Assembly: GCA_048569615.1 (NCBI GenBank)
Contig: JBLIRK010000002.1
Coordinates: 1-64,000 of the forward strand
Source: JAYEPK01 sp048569615
Lineage (GTDB): Archaea > Thermoplasmatota > Penumbrarchaeia > Penumbrarchaeales > Penumbrarchaeaceae
Reading direction: 5' to 3'
DNA: 64,000 nt
Below the pieces are notes generated by a model. The model worked only from the letters and a program-made list of their open reading frames with translations. It made no database searches and was not told the DNA's origin. The stretch's first letter is position 1, and each line of letters opens with the position of its first letter. Positions 42,679 through 51,325 of this stretch are shown here, in pieces. Both the position numbers and the translations under genes were made by a program.

Positions 42679-44745
42679 TCATCTGCCTTCCCTCCCTTCC
42701 GCTCCAATTATGTCCGTGTGGGATTTGGTATATGCCCTTTCCCTTCCGAAGGGCTGGAAAAGCTCGCCGCCTCCCTCGAAGAACCTTCCGAAGAACTCCA
42801 CGAACTGAAGCCTTACAGAATGGACGGCAGCTCCAAGTGTCTGAAGCAGCAGGTTGAAGATGTGCAATGCTAGGAGCAGGATCGCTACCACGGGCAGCAG
42901 GTAGGGTGTGATACCGACCATCATCTCCCCCACGATATTGAATGCCATCGCAAGTCCGAATGTCGAAAGGCCTAGGGCCAGTATCCTCGAGTAGGATATC
43001 CAATCGCCCATCAGACCCTCGATAGAGAAAAGGAACATCGGTCCGACCTCGAAGAAAAGCAGAAAGCAGCCGAGCAGGAAAAATGCTCCGCCAGATATTG
43101 CAAGAGGCATCGACAATCCCCACCATCCAAACAGAATGCCTCCAAGGAAAATGACCGCACCCGATTGAACGAAGGCCCAGGAAAGGGCCCCTTTGACGAA
43201 ACCCCAAAAATCTCTCTTTTTCAACCTATCGTATCCAAGAAGGGCGAAACCGGCATTGAGCTGGATGAAACCAAGCCATAGGGAGATCTCGAACAGGAGC
43301 ATCGGGTCCCTCAAGGTGTCGTAGGGGAATGACATCCCGAGGACCGTGAACGAGTAGAGGGGTTTCTCTGCACTTCCGAATATCAAACGAGGTACAAGGT
43401 CACCGAACAAGGAGCCCATCCATATCCCGGCAAGTGTCGTCGCCAGGCCCATCAATATGCCAAGCGCCCCGATCTGTCTGAGAAAATTGCTTTTCTTGCC
43501 CTTTGTGAAAACATATAGGGATGGCAGGAGTATGAGCAGACCGTAGCCTGCATCTCCGAGCATCAGTCCGAAAAACAGGATGAACGGAACCGAAATGAAA
43601 AGACTGGGATCGATCTCGTTATATTTTGGAACGGCGAAGGTGAGGGTGAGCGGTTCGAAAAGCGAGGCGAACCTTCCGTTGTTGAGTTTGGTCGGCACCC
43701 TGTTCTCCTCTATCTCGGTCTTGTCCGGATCCCGTTCCTGTATATGGTACCTGCCTCTTGTCGAGCTGTCAACGATCGTCCTGAGCTCCCTCATGCGGTC
43801 GCCCTCGATCCACCCCGAAATCATGCCTGTGTAAATAGTGCTTGAAAGGGAAGATCTCATCCTGGTCTTCTCCATCTCGATCTCCAGTGCCTCCTGCCAG
43901 GCCCTGGCATTATTCAAGAGCATTGTTGCAAGCTCATCCCCATCCCCGCGGAGTGACGACCTCTTCTGCTTCAGGGAATCCTCCAGCTTGTCCAGCTCGA
44001 CTATCAACCGGGCAACCGGATTCCTGAGACCCGATGAAGAGCCTGTCCCTCTGTTTAGAAGGGATGCGATCTTTTGAATGTCAAATGTTATCTCCGAGAA
44101 GATCCTCCCTCTGAGAGATTCCTCGATGTAACCTGCATTTCCGGAGGTATAGAGGATCCTGACAGCGTGAAGTCCCTCTTTTTTATCGAGGAGTGATGAC
44201 TGCAGATCTCCACCGGCTTTCGAAACGATCCCTTTGAGCTCATGAAATCTCCTGGTGGTTCCTACCTTGATCCTTATTCTCTCGAAGGATGATACGGTAT
44301 GAAGGTCGAAATCAAGTCCTCCAAGTAAAACAAGTTTCTCTCTCAGCTCCCTCAGATAGCCAATGTCATCCTCGATCCGGCTGCGCTTCTGAAGGAAAGG
44401 CTCGGTTCTGGCCTGGGCTTCTCTCAGCCATTTCTCCGCACCGGAAACCGCCTTTCCCTCGCTAATCTGGACAGGTGCTGGTTTTTCCATCAAGTATTGC
44501 TTCAATAGACCCTTAGAAAACGTCTCGTAGGGTGCCAGGAGTTCTATGATCTTGTCCACCCTGCTTTTCACATCCAGCAGTTTCGGATCCACTTTGATGT
44601 CTTTTCCGCCGGAGCTGACATGGTGGAGTATCCTTTGATCGTGGAGATGAGCGACCATCCTGTCGAGGTCTGATCTCATTAGAAAGATATCGACCCTTTT
44701 CATCCTTTTGGGATACAATCCGCTCACCCACTCAAGATCGGTCAA
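42679..44745 (-). CDS. atpI: A-type ATP synthase subunit I (a-like, membrane stator)
   Basis: 688 residues. The N-terminal cytoplasmic half (about 1-370) is helical with coiled-coil arms (FLQKRSRIEDDIGYLRELRE). The C-terminal half has about seven or eight membrane helices (LFISVPFILFFGLMLGDAGY, GLMGDWISYSRILALGLSTF, VHSVRLQFVEFFGRFFEGGG). The SRILALGL helix and the VHSxRLxxVEFxxxFxxGxG end carry the conserved arginines that form the proton half-channels with K. A TTG start at 44743-44745 overlaps the atpH stop (TTGA) and is used; a GTG at 44727 would fit family starts equally well. Confidence 0.94.
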   Translation of the reverse strand: MTDLEWVSGLYPKRMKRVDIFLMRSDLDRMVAHLHDQRILHHVSSGGKDIKVDPKLLDVKSRVDKIIELLAPYETFSKGLLKQYLMEKPAPVQISEGKAVSGAEKWLREAQARTEPFLQKRSRIEDDIGYLRELREKLVLLGGLDFDLHTVSSFERIRIKVGTTRRFHELKGIVSKAGGDLQSSLLDKKEGLHAVRILYTSGNAGYIEESLRGRIFSEITFDIQKIASLLNRGTGSSSGLRNPVARLIVELDKLEDSLKQKRSSLRGDGDELATMLLNNARAWQEALEIEMEKTRMRSSLSSTIYTGMISGWIEGDRMRELRTIVDSSTRGRYHIQERDPDKTEIEENRVPTKLNNGRFASLFEPLTLTFAVPKYNEIDPSLFISVPFILFFGLMLGDAGYGLLILLPSLYVFTKGKKSNFLRQIGALGILMGLATTLAGIWMGSLFGDLVPRLIFGSAEKPLYSFTVLGMSFPYDTLRDPMLLFEISLWLGFIQLNAGFALLGYDRLKKRDFWGFVKGALSWAFVQSGAVIFLGGILFGWWGLSMPLAISGGAFFLLGCFLLFFEVGPMFLFSIEGLMGDWISYSRILALGLSTFGLAMAFNIVGEMMVGITPYLLPVVAILLLALHIFNLLLQTLGAAVHSVRLQFVEFFGRFFEGGGELFQPFGRERAYTKSHTDIIGAEGREGR

Positions 44746-45056
44746 TGATTCAGAAGATGCGCCATAAGTTCGTTAACAGCGACCGGAAGTTTGGTACTTG
44801 TCCTATCTGATAGCCCCTTGGCGATCTCAATTCCATCCCTCTTGATCCTCTCCGCTTCCTCTCTGGCCCTTCTTTCTTCCTCTCCTAGGATCCTTTCCCT
44901 CTTTCTTGAAAAATCGTCCATTGCCATCTTTCTTTCCGAACGGATGTCCTCCCCCACCTTCCTTATCACCATCTCGGCCTGCTTCTTTGCATTTTCAATA
45001 GTGGCCTTCGCCTCCTTTTCCGCTGCAATAAGCCTTTCAAAGGTACTGTCAACCAT
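44742..45056 (-). CDS. atpH: A-type ATP synthase subunit H (peripheral stalk)
   Basis: 104 residues, nearly all one coiled coil (FERLIAAEKEAKATIENAKK, SRKRERILGEEERRAREEAE), with Ala- and Glu-rich heptads like the b-type subunit H that pairs with E. It is the first gene of the ATPase operon. A TATA-like GATTTATTAGG lies about 45 bases upstream of the ATG at 45054-45056. The 3' end overlaps the atpI start. Confidence 0.87.
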   Translation of the reverse strand: MVDSTFERLIAAEKEAKATIENAKKQAEMVIRKVGEDIRSERKMAMDDFSRKRERILGEEERRAREEAERIKRDGIEIAKGLSDRTSTKLPVAVNELMAHLLNH

Positions 45057-45137
45057 GGGAATTCCACCGGCACCAAGTACTGAATATCGACAGAGTGGCC
45101 TAATAAATCTTATTACTTAACCCTTATTGTGGAAGGG

Positions 45138-45294
45138 GTTGCACTGGGTTGTATGTTTTCTAACCGATAATATTTTGTGCAATAAAGTGGTTAATCCGGT
45201 GCAACATTCAACCGATTCCAGTCACCAATGGACCTATCAAGGGCCATTTCCCTTGACTGCGTGCAGATTCAGTGCAAGATTCAGTGTAATTCAC
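45138..45294. repeat. Cluster of GTGCAA-type repeats between atpH and the coiled-coil gene
   Basis: Four direct near-copies of an 11-12 base element occur: GTGCAACATTCA (45199-45210), GTGCAGATTCA (45261-45271), GTGCAAGATTCA (45272-45283) and GTGTAATTCAC (45284-45294). The last three are adjacent. An inverted core GTTGCAC lies at 45138-45144. They sit between two divergent transcription units, just upstream of the chosen start at 45316, and look like an operator array. Confidence 0.45.
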
Positions 45295-45315
45295 AAGGAA
45301 ATGTTTAAGGATATA

Positions 45316-47964
45316 ATGATATTTGGGAGAACAGGGGGTATCTACCAATTGGCAGCATCCGTTGATGATCAGGACATAAAGATCCAGAAACTGGAAATGA
45401 TCATCAAGAAAGGTGACATGATAATTTCAATGCTGGAGAAACAGGGTGTCCCAACGGATGATGTGAAGGTCAAGATAAATTCCGCCAAGCAGAACCTATC
45501 CAAAGGGGAGATGGGGAGCGCCTACAAGCTCGCACAGGAATGCATCACCGACCTCATGAAACTCAAGGAGACCGCCGATAAACCCAAGGATGAGGAGAAA
45601 TCTAAAAGGGGGAAGGGCGTTTTCGCATTGATCAGGGACAACAGGGCGGAAATGAACCGTAAATTGGAGGAGTGGAAAAGGATTATAAAAGGCTGGAGGG
45701 ACAAGGGTTACAATTTCGAAAATGATCAGAGCTTGTTCTCACACCAATTCGAGGAGATCGAGAAGAGGTTCATTTCCATCGGCGGTCAGATCGAAAAGGC
45801 CGAGATCATCAGGGGAAAGCTGAATCGAATGAAGGAGGACTTCCCCAGCGTCGGCCAAAGCTACCTGTCAAAGATAGAGGATGTGGAAAAAGCCATATTC
45901 AGACTGGACAGGCTGGACAGTATCGAAAGAAGGGTTGACAATCTGGCCCAGTCCCTAAGGGCGGTTGATGAGAGGTTCAAACAGTTCAGGATCAGGATCA
46001 GCAGATACCGTAGGAACGGATTGGACACTGCATCATTGGATGAAATCATTGAAAATGAGGAAGATGCGGAATACCTGGAGAAGCAGTTCAACATATACGA
46101 AGGCAACATCGATTTTCTCCTAAAGGAGAAGACCAAACTCAAAAGCTTCAAGGAGATGCCCCTTCCTGAGAGCGTCTTGAAAAAAGTATCCGAGCTCGAG
46201 AAGATAATCAATAATCCATGGCTCCTCGACCAGGTCGTCGAGAGGATGCTGGCCCTGGAGAAGGACCTGCATCGGGAAAAGGAGAACCTTAAGAGAAGGG
46301 AAGAGGAGAGATCTAGAAGGGACGAGATCCTTTCCAGTCTGGAGAAATACCGGTCGGAGGGTTTTAGAACCGATGTGGTGGAGCAGCTGCTGGATGAGGA
46401 TATTAACCTCCTCGAGGAAGAGTTCGACATATTCATCAGGCAGACCACAAGACTCAAATCCCTCAAGGAGAAATTATTCAAGCTGGACGCCACGGGCTTC
46501 GAGGAGGACATCTCCAGGATCTCACAGAAGCTCTTCGATCCATCAAACCTAGACAATATCGAGAATGAACTCAGCACTCTGAAGGAGAAGATCCTTGAGA
46601 AGAAGGTAAAATCACAGAAGATAGAGGGAGCCATCAAGGAATGGGCAGGATTGGGTTTCAAGATCTCAAAGCTAGAAAATCTCCTCAAGACCGATATCGA
46701 CACGGCCGATGAGCTCTATGAGGATTACAGGAAATGGATAGACGAGCTGAAGGAGTATGAGACCCAGCTCCAGGATATCAAGCAGAAGGATATGGATGAA
46801 CTGGTTCACAGGATAACCCTCAAGATCAAGAATCCGGAACTGATCGAGTCTGTAAGAAAGGAGATGAGCGTCATACAGAAGAAGGTCTCGGAGATAGAGG
46901 GACTGAGAGGGAAGAGAAAAGAGCTGAACAATCTGCTGAAGGTCTGGAAGATACAGGGTTACAACATCGATCGTATCCTGGACCTGATGAGGGAGGAGGA
47001 CACTGTTTCGGGAATGGATAACATCATACTCAATTATTCGAGGTCCATCGCTTCCGTGGAAGCGTTGAAGGGTGACCTCGCATCCGAGGAGAGGGGATGG
47101 TTCCCCAAGGATGAAGAGTTCATCAAGAAGAACCTGCAGGACCCCGAAATGTCCTCGGAAGTCCTTTCAAGTTTCGAAAATCTGAAAACAAAGAACACCA
47201 AGGAAGAAAAGAGAAGGGGCGAGATATCCAGGAAGCTCAGGGAGCTTTCTTCCAGGGATATAGACGTATCCCGTATAGAGCCGCTTCTTCTTGGCGATAC
47301 GGAAACCTTGAACAACGAATATGAGGTCTTCAAGGAGAAAGTGAAGAAGCTTCTGAAGATCAAGGCCACCCTGCTCAAGGAATCACACAAGACAAAGGAC
47401 CAGAGCAAGGAGATGTTGGCCAAGAGCTTCTCGGACCCTTATTCCGTCGAGCAATATGAGGACCAGCTTAGTGGTAAAGCACCTATATCCCAACAACAGG
47501 CGAAAGCCGCAAAGCCTGCGAAGGATGGCGAGGAGATAGACAAGCAAAAGGAACTCGCCAAGACCCATTACAAGGAAGGGCGTTTCGAAGAAGCCCTCGA
47601 AATGTTCCAGAACATACTCTCCAGGGACCCCAATAATAAGGAGTGCAATTTCTACTTGAAGAAGGTTCTTCTGAAGATCAAACCGTCTTCGGGGAAGCCC
47701 AAGCCTGTGAAAGCACAACCCCCTCCGGAGGAGAAAAACGCAATTGATGAAGAGGAGAAGCCTGCACCATCCCAAAGCGGGGCCGACCCGAACTGCCTTT
47801 CCTGCCACGGAACAGGGAACTGTATCTGGTGCTCCGGCAAGGGAAAGTGTTCTACATGCCATGGAACCGGAGAATCCCTGGGATCCACATGCTCCACCTG
47901 CGGAGGGAGCGGTGATTGCTCAGTATGCAAGGGTTCAGGAAAGTGCAGCTGGTGCATGGTCTAG
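45316..47964 (+). CDS. Long coiled-coil protein with TPR motif and C-terminal DnaJ-like zinc fingers
   Basis: 882 residues from ATG 45316 (TAAGGATATA upstream); the frame is open back to 45127, but that part holds the repeat cluster and looks untranslated. Residues about 20-700 are a long helical, Lys/Glu-rich coiled coil with recurring units of the form LxxWKxxGYNIxRIxxLL (RDKGYNFENDQSLF, KIQGYNIDRILDLM, EWAGLGFKISKLENLL). A TPR-like unit follows (AKTHYKEGRFEEALEMFQNI). The C-terminal 60 residues hold six CxxC pairs in the CxxCxGxG style of DnaJ (CLSCHGTG, CIWCSGKGKC, CSTCHGTG, CSTCGGSG, CSVCKGSG, CSWC). No signal peptide is seen. A scaffold or chaperone-like role is suggested by the parts; no whole-protein match is known to me. 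Confidence 0.8.
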   Translation: MIFGRTGGIYQLAASVDDQDIKIQKLEMIIKKGDMIISMLEKQGVPTDDVKVKINSAKQNLSKGEMGSAYKLAQECITDLMKLKETADKPKDEEKSKRGKGVFALIRDNRAEMNRKLEEWKRIIKGWRDKGYNFENDQSLFSHQFEEIEKRFISIGGQIEKAEIIRGKLNRMKEDFPSVGQSYLSKIEDVEKAIFRLDRLDSIERRVDNLAQSLRAVDERFKQFRIRISRYRRNGLDTASLDEIIENEEDAEYLEKQFNIYEGNIDFLLKEKTKLKSFKEMPLPESVLKKVSELEKIINNPWLLDQVVERMLALEKDLHREKENLKRREEERSRRDEILSSLEKYRSEGFRTDVVEQLLDEDINLLEEEFDIFIRQTTRLKSLKEKLFKLDATGFEEDISRISQKLFDPSNLDNIENELSTLKEKILEKKVKSQKIEGAIKEWAGLGFKISKLENLLKTDIDTADELYEDYRKWIDELKEYETQLQDIKQKDMDELVHRITLKIKNPELIESVRKEMSVIQKKVSEIEGLRGKRKELNNLLKVWKIQGYNIDRILDLMREEDTVSGMDNIILNYSRSIASVEALKGDLASEERGWFPKDEEFIKKNLQDPEMSSEVLSSFENLKTKNTKEEKRRGEISRKLRELSSRDIDVSRIEPLLLGDTETLNNEYEVFKEKVKKLLKIKATLLKESHKTKDQSKEMLAKSFSDPYSVEQYEDQLSGKAPISQQQAKAAKPAKDGEEIDKQKELAKTHYKEGRFEEALEMFQNILSRDPNNKECNFYLKKVLLKIKPSSGKPKPVKAQPPPEEKNAIDEEEKPAPSQSGADPNCLSCHGTGNCIWCSGKGKCSTCHGTGESLGSTCSTCGGSGDCSVCKGSGKCSWCMV

Positions 47965-47976
47965 GGAGGTGTTAAT

Positions 47977-49830
47977 TTGAAGGTCAAGGGGATCTGCTGT
48001 CTTTTCATCATTGCAGCCATTTTTCTATGGCCGGATATCATTGGCGGCCAGTGCACAACACCTGAGGAGCCGAACTATTGGGAGACACGGATCCACATGA
48101 ATGTCAGCTCCATCGTGGATGAGGATTACATCATCAATGAAACCGTCATCGTGGATGCTGACCTAAGTATAGAGAACTCTACAATCCTCTTCTCCGGAAG
48201 CGGCATGGTGATCTCCGAGAATGCAACTTTGAGGGTTTCCAACTCCACCTTCGGAACGATCGGCGGCAATCCGGGCTATTACATAGACCTTCTGGGTGAT
48301 GCTTTCTTAAAGAATTCTTGGTTTGAGAACTGTATCGATGGGGAGAATTCCTTTTTCGGCCTCTACGTCGAAGGCTCAAGGCTCGAAGCGGAGAATATCG
48401 AGATGGTAAATTCAGGGATGATCAGAAACGACAGGGGATCCGTCAACTTGACCGGTTCTTCCATCAACGGCTTGCTTTCATACTCAGGGAACATATCCCT
48501 GATCGGAACCGACGTCACAAGGAGCGGAATTTCGCAGATAGGTCCGGGAAAGGTGGTGGTAAAGGATGTAAATATCTTTACCAGCATGCCCTTCACCAGC
48601 ACGGCCGGCATTTTCTGCATGGACTCGGATGAGCTGAACGTGCATGGTGCCAGGATCAACGGAACATATAACGGCGGGATATCGTCCGTCAGGTCGAAGA
48701 CAGAGATCATCGACTCCGTGATCCGGCTCGAGAATGGAACCATTGGTTTGGAATTGAACGATCTGGAGATATCCGGTCTGAGAAATATCTCGTCTTCAGG
48801 GACCGAAATGGGTATCTATCTTCACAACTGCAGTGTTAGGGAAAGAATCGAGAACCTGCATATTGACTGCACTGAAAGAGGAATGGACCTGATGGGCAAC
48901 AATCCCCTAGAACTGATCAACATTTCGATCCACAACGCAAATCAGGGAATGTACGTTAGGTCTCCGGCATCCATCTTGGAATCCAAGTTCGAGGATACAA
49001 GGGTGGGGCTTATCATTGAGGATGACTCGGTTGTCGAACTGGATGGATGCGACTTCACGGGTTACGGCCTGTGGGCGATAGAGGATGAAACCTGGACGGA
49101 TAGAGCATGGCCAGGCAACATATTTAATCCCGGCCCCAATGGCTTAGGGGCCGTTGCATGGTGGGGATGGACGGATATCGGGATCTTTGATGAAGAAGGA
49201 CTTGGGATCCAGGATTCTGAGATCTTCATCAGCACCCCGTTCGGAACAAGCTTCCAGGCTTACTCCCAGGAAGTTGGTCTGGTATGGGGATATATGAACG
49301 AGGGTGCAACTGTCAACGATCTCGAATACTTGATATCAGCAAGATGGGGAACCGCGAGGTCCAGCATCACATTTTCCCCGGGTGAGGGGAAGACAGCGCG
49401 CCTTGAACTTCCGATGACCGACCTCTGGGTCCGCAACCTTCGATTCCGGAATAATACGGGGATAACTACTCTTACGAGCAACGGTTCTGGAGCAAAGGAT
49501 ATCGAGGTAACGCTCTATGTTGATGGTATCGAATGGAGCACCTACCGGACCGAACTGGAAGCGGGGGAGACCATCGATGTTGCCATTCCGCTTCCCAACC
49601 TCCGGCCAGGATCGTACCACATCGAAGTATGGGCAAACTCCAGGGATGAGTTCAAGGGTGCAGGAGGCATCTATATCCAGAACAATTACGCTGAAGGGGG
49701 CCTCGACCTGAATGAAGAGAAAGATAAAAAAGAGATCAAGGATTCCGGGGCAACACTGGTTCTTTTACTGGTCCTGACATTCATCTCCTTCCTGATGCTC
49801 CTTGTTCCGATATTATTGAAGAGGAAATGA
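47977..49830 (+). CDS. Surface beta-helix protein with CARDB-like domain
   Basis: 617 residues from TTG 47977, with GGAGGTG seven bases upstream, 12 bases after the stop of the coiled-coil gene, so probably co-transcribed. The signal peptide lies at about 3-22 (CCLFIIAAIFLWPDIIGG). A right-handed beta-helix follows (about 40-400), with rungs such as IINETVIVDADLSIENSTIL and LRVSNSTFGTIGG. A CARDB-like domain (about 490-580) reads LWVRNLRFRNNTGITTLTSN then YVDGIEWSTYRTELEAGETI. The C-terminal helix (LVLLLVLTFISFLMLLVPIL) ends in KRK with almost no cytoplasmic tail. Ligand unknown. Confidence 0.82.
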   Translation: MKVKGICCLFIIAAIFLWPDIIGGQCTTPEEPNYWETRIHMNVSSIVDEDYIINETVIVDADLSIENSTILFSGSGMVISENATLRVSNSTFGTIGGNPGYYIDLLGDAFLKNSWFENCIDGENSFFGLYVEGSRLEAENIEMVNSGMIRNDRGSVNLTGSSINGLLSYSGNISLIGTDVTRSGISQIGPGKVVVKDVNIFTSMPFTSTAGIFCMDSDELNVHGARINGTYNGGISSVRSKTEIIDSVIRLENGTIGLELNDLEISGLRNISSSGTEMGIYLHNCSVRERIENLHIDCTERGMDLMGNNPLELINISIHNANQGMYVRSPASILESKFEDTRVGLIIEDDSVVELDGCDFTGYGLWAIEDETWTDRAWPGNIFNPGPNGLGAVAWWGWTDIGIFDEEGLGIQDSEIFISTPFGTSFQAYSQEVGLVWGYMNEGATVNDLEYLISARWGTARSSITFSPGEGKTARLELPMTDLWVRNLRFRNNTGITTLTSNGSGAKDIEVTLYVDGIEWSTYRTELEAGETIDVAIPLPNLRPGSYHIEVWANSRDEFKGAGGIYIQNNYAEGGLDLNEEKDKKEIKDSGATLVLLLVLTFISFLMLLVPILLKRK

Positions 49831-49861
49831 CGGGATATGCGGATTTTCCAAATGCTTAATA

Positions 49862-49869
49862 TTTAATAT
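49862..49869 (+). promoter_or_regulatory. TATA box of atpB, consistent with a leaderless transcript
   Basis: TTTAATAT lies with its centre about 26 bases before the ATG at 49891, the normal distance from TATA to transcription start in archaea. No Shine-Dalgarno sequence precedes the ATG. This indicates that atpB is transcribed alone from its own promoter. Confidence 0.5.
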
Positions 49870-49890
49870 CTCCGCACTCTTCCCCCGTTC

Positions 49891-51300
49891 ATGTCCAAGA
49901 CCGTAAGCAAGGAAATCGAGTACTCAACGGTCACCGAGGTGTCGGGTCCCCTGATGGTAGTGGAAGAGATCGAGGGGGCTTCGTACGGCGAGGTTGTGAA
50001 GATAAGGTCCCCGGACGGCAGCATGAGGCTGGGGCAGGTATTGGAAGCAAGGACCTCAGTGGCAGTGGTTCAGGTCTTTGAGGGCACAAAGGGGATTGAC
50101 ACTAAGTCAACATCGGTGAGGTTCACCGGCGAAACCATGAAGATACCAGTTTCACCCGACATGCTTGGAAGGGTGTTTTCGGGCACTGGAAAGCCCATCG
50201 ATGACGGACCTGCGATCATTCCCGATGACAGGAAGGATATCAACGGGGAGCCTATCAATCCCACCGCCAGGGAATATCCCAAAGAGTTCATTCAGACAGG
50301 AATATCGACCATTGACGGCATGAACACGCTGGTCAGAGGCCAAAAGCTCCCCATCTTCTCAGCATCGGGTCTGCCCCACAACGAACTGGCGGCGCAGATC
50401 GCCAGACAGGCAAAGGTTCTCGGTACGGGAGAGGAGTTCGCAGTAATTTTCTGCGCCATGGGAATCACATCTGAGGAAGCTAACTTCTTCATAAGGTCCT
50501 TCGAACAATCCGGGGCGCTGGAAAGGTCCGTTCTCTTCCTCAACCTCGCCGACGATCCTGCCATAGAGAGGATCATCATTCCAAGGATGGCGCTTACGAC
50601 GGCAGAGTACTTGGCCTTCGAGAAGGACATGCATATACTGGTCATCCTTACGGATATGACCAACTACTGCGAAGCCTTGAGGGAGATCGCCGCCGCAAGG
50701 GAGGAGGTTCCGGGCAGAAGGGGATATCCCGGATATATGTACACCGATCTCTCCCAGATCTATGAAAGGGCGGGAAGGATACACAACAAGAAGGGGTCCA
50801 TTACCCAGATACCGATCCTAACAATGCCGGATGACGATATAACACACCCGATCCCCGATCTCACCGGATACATAACGGAAGGACAGATCGTGCTGTCAAG
50901 GGACCTGCACAGAAAATCTGTGAGACCACCGATCAATCCCCTGCCGTGCCTTTCAAGATTGATGAAGCAGGGTATCGGAAAGGGAAGGACCAGGGAGGAC
51001 CACGACCAGGTCTCCAACCAGCTCTACGCCGCCTATGCCGAGGGGGTGAACCTCCGTGACCTGGTAGCTGTTGTGGGTGAAGAGGCGCTGACCGAGAGAG
51101 ACCGCTCCTACCTTAGATTCTCCGATGTTTTCGAAAAGGACTACATAACACAGGGATCGGAGGAGGACAGGACCATCGGGGACACCCTCTCGCTGGGATG
51201 GAAGCTCCTGATGACGGTCCCAAAGGACGAATTGAAGAGGATCGACGAGCAGTACATAATCAAGTACTATCCCAGACGAACGGTTTTGGTCCCAAGTTAA
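49891..51300 (+). CDS. atpB: A-type ATP synthase regulatory subunit B
   Basis: 469 residues, the usual length. TVTEVSGPLMVVEEIEGASY opens the beta-barrel, and FSASGLPHNELAAQIARQAK replaces the P-loop, as expected for the non-catalytic subunit. FLNLADDPAIERIIIPRMAL, DMTNYCEALREIAAAREEVP and RRGYPGYMYTDLSQIYERAG are B-subunit signatures. It alternates with A in the head. It is encoded about 4.8 kb from the start of the H-I-K-E-C-F-A operon (about 10 kb from atpA) and on the opposite strand, whereas in most archaea it directly follows atpA. The methyltransferase gene follows after 25 bases. Confidence 0.96.
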   Translation: MSKTVSKEIEYSTVTEVSGPLMVVEEIEGASYGEVVKIRSPDGSMRLGQVLEARTSVAVVQVFEGTKGIDTKSTSVRFTGETMKIPVSPDMLGRVFSGTGKPIDDGPAIIPDDRKDINGEPINPTAREYPKEFIQTGISTIDGMNTLVRGQKLPIFSASGLPHNELAAQIARQAKVLGTGEEFAVIFCAMGITSEEANFFIRSFEQSGALERSVLFLNLADDPAIERIIIPRMALTTAEYLAFEKDMHILVILTDMTNYCEALREIAAAREEVPGRRGYPGYMYTDLSQIYERAGRIHNKKGSITQIPILTMPDDDITHPIPDLTGYITEGQIVLSRDLHRKSVRPPINPLPCLSRLMKQGIGKGRTREDHDQVSNQLYAAYAEGVNLRDLVAVVGEEALTERDRSYLRFSDVFEKDYITQGSEEDRTIGDTLSLGWKLLMTVPKDELKRIDEQYIIKYYPRRTVLVPS

Positions 51301-51325
51301 GTAGAAGTTAGACGATTACCATGGG

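Noticed and set aside
45861..46703. A 280-residue Ser-rich minus-strand frame
   Set aside because: It mirrors the Lys/Glu-rich coiled-coil gene; Ser/Leu/Phe richness is the usual shadow of such sequences.
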